Positions 15,068-18,296 of a stretch of DNA of 18,296 bases are shown here, one piece after another (the first letter of the stretch is position 1; each line of letters opens with the position of its first letter). A program made the position numbers and the translations under genes. Source of the stretch: an uncultured bacterium (GTDB taxonomy: Bacteria > Bacteroidota > Bacteroidia > Sphingobacteriales > Sphingobacteriaceae); assembly GCA_903958995.1 (NCBI GenBank), contig CAJBVG010000213.1:1-18296 (forward strand). The letters run 5' to 3'. Under the pieces are notes generated by a model. The model did not search any database. It was not told the DNA's origin and saw only the letters and a list, made by a program, of their open reading frames with translations.

Positions 15068-15101
15068 AAAAGCTTCTTTCTCAAGTAGAAATTCTGCTTT
15101 T
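15068..15101 (+). other. Further imperfect hairpin upstream of hmgA
   Basis: AAAAGC (15068-15073) pairs with GCTTTT (15096-15101), and inside it TTTCT (15077-15081) pairs with AGAAA (15087-15091) around the loop CAAGT. An A-run rather than a T-run follows, so it is not a plus-strand terminator. It lies 14 bp after the nested structure and 47 bp before the hmgA start. Confidence 0.4.
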
Positions 15102-15148
15102 AATCAAAAAAATTACTAATTTTCAATTGTTATTATTTATATACAAAT

Positions 15149-16315
15149 ATGCCTATATACCACAAATTGGGGCACATCCCACACAAGCGACATGTTGTCT
15201 TCCGTAAACCTGATGGCAAATTATATGCAGAAGAACTCGTTTCAACAGAAGGGTTTTCCAATGTATATTCTCTGATTTATCATTGCCACCCTCCTACAAT
15301 TGTAAAGGAGCTTGGCGAACCTTATTCAGTAGAACCTAAAATTGCTCGCGAAAAACATCTGAAAAGCACGAGTTTAAAAGGCTTTCAGATTAAACCAGAA
15401 GATGATTATTTAAAATCACGTAAGCCAGTACTTGTGAATTCAGATTTACATATTTCATTGGCTGCACCAAGAAAATCAATGACTGATTATTTCTTCAAGA
15501 ATTCTCAGGCAGATGAAATGATTTTTGTGCACGTAGGTTCTGGAACTTTAAAAACAGGTTATGGTAAAATAAAATTTGAATATGGTGATTACCTCGTTAT
15601 TCCTAGAGGGACTATCTATCAAATGGAATTTAATGATGAAAATAATAGACTTTTCATCGTTGAATCTTTCACTCCGATTACCTCACCTAAACGTTATCGT
15701 AATAACGTAGGTCAATTACTAGAGCACTCACCATTCTGTGAGCGTGATATGAAATTACCTCAAGATCTAGAATGTATTGATGAAACAGGTGATTTTAAAG
15801 TATTAATTAAAAAACAAGGACTGATTTATCCATATACTTACGGTACTCATCCATTCGATTTTGTTGGATGGGATGGATTCCACTACCCTTGGGCAATATC
15901 AATACACGATTTTGAACCAATTACAGGACGAGTTCATCAACCACCTCCAGTGCATCAAATGTTCGAAGCTCATAACTTTGTAGTTTGTTCATTCGTGCCT
16001 CGTAAATACGACTATCACCCAGATGCAATACCTGCTCCATACAATCATAGCAATGTGGATTCTGATGAAGTATTATACTATGTTGATGGTGATTTTATGA
16101 GTCGCAAAAGCGTTGAAAAAGGACAAATCACACTTCACCCAGGAGGAATTCCTCATGGACCACATCCTGGTACTGTGGAACGATCAATTGGTAAAGAACG
16201 TACAGAAGAATTAGCCGTTATGGTTGATCCATTCCGTCCACTTATGCTTACCGAAGATGCAGTAGGTATTGAAGATCCGAGTTATTACATCAGTTGGTTG
16301 GAAGACCATAGTTAA
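15149..16315 (+). CDS. hmgA: Homogentisate 1,2-dioxygenase
   Basis: 388 residues. Iron(II) ring-cleaving dioxygenase turning homogentisate into 4-maleylacetoacetate. The double cupin shows VHVGSGTLKTGYGKIKFEYG with VIPRGT (about 127-154) and, later, FDFVGWDGFHYPWA and HQPPPVHQMFEAHNFVVCSF (262-282). Iron ligands by analogy to the human enzyme (H335, E341, H371) are His300 (PYNHSN), Glu307 or Asp306 (DSDEVLYY) and His336 (GGIPHGPHPG); His300 to His336 keeps the 36-residue spacing. Classical HmgA proteins have about 430-445 residues, so this is a shorter form. It is followed by hppD, with repeat array F in the gap. Its TAA stop is part of the first repeat unit. Confidence 0.9.
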   Translation: MPIYHKLGHIPHKRHVVFRKPDGKLYAEELVSTEGFSNVYSLIYHCHPPTIVKELGEPYSVEPKIAREKHLKSTSLKGFQIKPEDDYLKSRKPVLVNSDLHISLAAPRKSMTDYFFKNSQADEMIFVHVGSGTLKTGYGKIKFEYGDYLVIPRGTIYQMEFNDENNRLFIVESFTPITSPKRYRNNVGQLLEHSPFCERDMKLPQDLECIDETGDFKVLIKKQGLIYPYTYGTHPFDFVGWDGFHYPWAISIHDFEPITGRVHQPPPVHQMFEAHNFVVCSFVPRKYDYHPDAIPAPYNHSNVDSDEVLYYVDGDFMSRKSVEKGQITLHPGGIPHGPHPGTVERSIGKERTEELAVMVDPFRPLMLTEDAVGIEDPSYYISWLEDHS

Positions 16316-16348
16316 TGTGCTAATGTGCTAATGCGGCAATGTGCTAAT
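16313..16348. repeat. Octamer repeat array F (hmgA-hppD gap)
   Basis: The units are TAATGTGC, TAATGTGC, TAATGCGG, CAATGTGC and a final TAAT, period 8. The first three bases are the hmgA stop codon. There is no inverted partner tract. The remaining 32 bp up to hppD are A-rich with no promoter box seen, so hppD is probably read from the hmgA transcript. Confidence 0.88.
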
Positions 16349-16380
16349 AATTCATAACACAAAATAAAAATACAAATTAA

Positions 16381-17529
16381 ATGGAGACAATAGATAAAGC
16401 AAACAAACTTGCAGAATTACATAAAGACCATAATCCTGCAGAAGACTTTTTACCATTATTAGGTACAGACTACATCGAGTTTTATGTAGGTAACGCTAAA
16501 CAAGCATCATACTTTTATAGATCAGCATTTGGTTTCGAACTAGTAGCATACGCTGGGCCTGAGACAGGTGTTCGAGGAAAAGCATCCTATGTTTTACAAC
16601 AAGGAAAAATTCGTTTAGTATTAACGACTTCTTTCGAACCTAATTCGGAAATTTCCGAGCACGTGAAAGTACACGGAGATGGTGTTAAAGTATTAGCACT
16701 TTGGGTTGATGATGTAGAATACTCATATGCAGAAGTTATTAAACGAGGTGCAGTATCATTATCAGCTCCACAAACGTTAACAGACGAATTCGGTGAGGTT
16801 AAGATTGCAACCATTAAAACTTATGGCGATACGGTGCATACTTTCGTAGAACGCAAAAACTATAAGGGTGCATTTATGCCAGGTTTCAAAGCAACCCCCA
16901 AAGATGAAATCGCAAAATCACTTGGATTTACTTATGTAGATCATTGTGTAGGAAATGTAAACTGGGGCGAAATGAATACTTGGGTGAAATTCTATGAAGA
17001 AGTAATGGGATTCAAATTAATCATCACTTTTGATGATACCGATATCTCTACAGAATACTCTTCATTAATGTCGAAAGTAGTTTCAAACGGATCAGGTTAC
17101 GTTAAATTCCCAATTAACGAACCAGCAAAAGGTAAGAAGAAGTCGCAAATTGAAGAATATGTAGAATTTTACCAAGGTGCAGGTGTACAACACATCGCTA
17201 TTGCAACAGACAATATCCTTGAAACGGTTGCTGAGATGCGTCGTAGAGGTATTGAATTCCTTTACGTTCCTGAAACTTATTATGAAAATTTATACGAGCG
17301 TGTAGGTAAAATCGACGAAAGTGTTGAAGAATTGAAAAAACTAAACATCCTTGTAGATAGAGATCCAGAAGGTTATTTATTGCAAATATTTACAAAACCT
17401 GTGGAAGACAGACCTACAGTATTCTACGAAATTATTCAGCGTAGAGGTGCTACTTCATTCGGTAAAGGTAACTTCAAAGCACTTTTTGAGTCAATTGAAC
17501 GTGAACAAGAAGTAAGAGGTAACTTATAA
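16381..17529 (+). CDS. hppD: 4-Hydroxyphenylpyruvate dioxygenase
   Basis: 382 residues, two vicinal-oxygen-chelate domains (about 28-160 and 183-345). The iron(II) enzyme converts 4-hydroxyphenylpyruvate, the transamination product of tyrosine, to homogentisate. The iron ligands are complete: His188 (YVDHCVGNV), His271 (VQHIAIATDN) and Glu350 (FYEIIQRRG). The start TDYIEFYVGNAKQASYFYRSAFGF reads as the typical first domain (split over residues 29-52), and the C-terminal helix GKGNFKALFESIEREQ gates the active site in known structures. Length is in the usual range (about 360-390). It lies 65 bp after hmgA and is closed by a strong terminator. Confidence 0.96.
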   Translation: METIDKANKLAELHKDHNPAEDFLPLLGTDYIEFYVGNAKQASYFYRSAFGFELVAYAGPETGVRGKASYVLQQGKIRLVLTTSFEPNSEISEHVKVHGDGVKVLALWVDDVEYSYAEVIKRGAVSLSAPQTLTDEFGEVKIATIKTYGDTVHTFVERKNYKGAFMPGFKATPKDEIAKSLGFTYVDHCVGNVNWGEMNTWVKFYEEVMGFKLIITFDDTDISTEYSSLMSKVVSNGSGYVKFPINEPAKGKKKSQIEEYVEFYQGAGVQHIAIATDNILETVAEMRRRGIEFLYVPETYYENLYERVGKIDESVEELKKLNILVDRDPEGYLLQIFTKPVEDRPTVFYEIIQRRGATSFGKGNFKALFESIEREQEVRGNL

Positions 17530-17549
17530 TACATTCTAATGTTTACTAT

Positions 17550-17597
17550 AAAGAGCATGGGCTAATCACTCATGCTCTTTTTGCTTTATTTTTTTTT
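17550..17597 (+). terminator. Intrinsic terminator after hppD
   Basis: A perfect 10-bp stem, AAAGAGCATG (17550-17559) and CATGCTCTTT (17571-17580), has an 11-nt loop. It is followed by TTGCTTTATTTTTTTTT. It begins 20 bp after the hppD stop and separates the catabolic genes from purN. Confidence 0.93.
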
Positions 17598-17607
17598 GTT
17601 ACTTTTG
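17580..17607 (+). promoter_or_regulatory. Probable purN promoter, overlapping the terminator T-tract
   Basis: The -7 box TACTTTTG (17600-17607) is a perfect TAnnTTTG, ending 17 nt before the purN ATG. TTTG at 17580-17583 is a possible -33 box with a slightly short spacing of 16 bp. Terminator and promoter share the T-rich stretch. Confidence 0.5.
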
Positions 17608-17624
17608 AATTCTAATATTATAGA

Positions 17625-18221
17625 ATGAAACGAATCGCAATATTTGCATCAGGCTCGGGATCTAATGCCCAAAGAATCATGGAACACTTCAAGCGCAACA
17701 AAGAAATGGAAGTTGCATTAGTTCTATGTAATAAACCAGATGCTTATGTTTTGCAACGTGCCGACAACTTTGAAGTTCCTACTCATGTGTTTACTAAGGA
17801 TGAGATGTTGCACACCAATTCTATAGATAACCTATTGAAAAACTTAGAGATAGACATTATTGTATTGGCTGGTTTTATGTGGCTTCTACCCGATCGCTTT
17901 ATCCAAAATTACCCGAAACGCATTGTCAATATACATCCAGCACTGCTACCTAAGTTTGGTGGTGAGGGAATGTTTGGAAAGAAAGTACATACCGCTGTTC
18001 TTCAATCTAAAGAAATTGAAACGGGTATTACTATACATTATGTTAATGAACATTTTGATGAAGGTGAAATAATTTACCAATCGAAATGCCCAATCGAAAA
18101 AACTGATGACGCTGAAAAATTGGCTTACAAAGTTCACCAACTCGAACATATCCACTATCCAAAAATCATAGAAGATTTGTTGAAAAAACTAGACAAAAAA
18201 GTTTACCCCGGAAATCATTAA
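17625..18221 (+). CDS. purN: Phosphoribosylglycinamide formyltransferase
   Basis: 198 residues (typical PurN about 190-215). Transfers a formyl group from 10-formyltetrahydrofolate to GAR, the third step of purine synthesis. IAIFASGSGSNAQRIM (residues 4-19) is the phosphate-binding start. Catalytic residues are Asn102 and His104 (VNIHPALLPKFGG) and Asp145 (HFDEGEIIYQ), matching E. coli N106, H108 and D144. HTAVL and ETGITIHYV are further family blocks. It has its own promoter after the hppD terminator, so it is a housekeeping neighbour, not part of the catabolic cluster. Confidence 0.96.
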   Translation: MKRIAIFASGSGSNAQRIMEHFKRNKEMEVALVLCNKPDAYVLQRADNFEVPTHVFTKDEMLHTNSIDNLLKNLEIDIIVLAGFMWLLPDRFIQNYPKRIVNIHPALLPKFGGEGMFGKKVHTAVLQSKEIETGITIHYVNEHFDEGEIIYQSKCPIEKTDDAEKLAYKVHQLEHIHYPKIIEDLLKKLDKKVYPGNH

Positions 18222-18256
18222 TTTTTCATAAACTTGCGCATCCAATTTATTTCTTC

Positions 18257-18296
18257 ATGAGCGCAACAGTAAAGGTTAAAAATGCCTTAATATCAG
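18257..18296 (+). CDS. purH: Probable 5' end of purH (partial, off right edge)
   Basis: Thirteen codons from an ATG 35 bp after purN, reading MSATVKVKNALIS, are open to the window edge. The pattern KxxxALIS at the very start fits the N-terminus of the bifunctional AICAR transformylase/IMP cyclohydrolase PurH, a common purine neighbour. Only 40 bp are visible, so the call rests on this short match and the context. Confidence 0.6.
   Translation, partial: MSATVKVKNALIS

Noticed and set aside
15117..15124. TAATTTTC as the hmgA -7 box
   Set aside because: The final G is missing and no TTTG lies at the right distance upstream.

Overview
The window reads as the chromosome of a low-GC member of the Bacteroidota, probably Flavobacteriales. 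The reasons are the A/T-rich codon and intergenic composition, mostly absent Shine-Dalgarno sequences, and three perfect TAnnTTTG -7 elements placed 16-19 nt before start codons (paaA, fahA, purN). No rRNA, tRNA, transposase or CRISPR array was seen. No gap between genes exceeds 300 bp.

Layout. (1) Positions 1-9633, all on the minus strand, hold a phenylacetate catabolic operon read from right to left: paaA, paaB, paaC, paaD, paaG, paaH, an ORF6N-domain gene, paaI, paaJ, paaY, an exported YciI-like protein, and paaZ, which runs off the left edge. (2) Positions 9634-9781 are a divergent promoter region with a 33-bp dyad. (3) Positions 9782-11653 (+) hold paaE, the reductase of the PaaABCE oxygenase, then an SDR oxidoreductase. 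(4) Positions 11718-14862 (-) hold an OsmC-like protein, an exported beta-carbonic anhydrase, a flavin-reductase-like protein and fumarylacetoacetase. (5) Positions 14863-15148 are a second divergent region with a nested set of inverted repeats. (6) Positions 15149-17529 (+) hold homogentisate dioxygenase and 4-hydroxyphenylpyruvate dioxygenase, closed by a strong intrinsic terminator. (7) Positions 17625-18296 (+) hold purN and the first codons of what looks like purH, unrelated housekeeping genes.

How the genes work together. PaaABCE with PaaD epoxidises the ring of phenylacetyl-CoA. PaaG isomerises the epoxide to the oxepin, PaaZ opens and oxidises it, and PaaJ and PaaH carry out the beta-oxidation-like steps to acetyl-CoA and succinyl-CoA. 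PaaI and PaaY are thioesterases thought to rescue dead-end CoA esters. HppD, HmgA and FahA carry tyrosine-derived 4-hydroxyphenylpyruvate through homogentisate to fumarate and acetoacetate. PaaF, PaaK, a PaaX/PaaR-type regulator and maleylacetoacetate isomerase are not in the window.

The least explained signal is a family of short tandem arrays with a 7-bp (sometimes 8-bp) period. They fill six of the gaps between genes, often as inverted pairs, and in two cases include the stop codon of the upstream gene. They are absent from both divergent promoter regions. Other unexplained structures are a perfect 15-bp inverted repeat inside the ORF6N gene, a dyad over that gene's start codon, and the nested hairpins upstream of hmgA.
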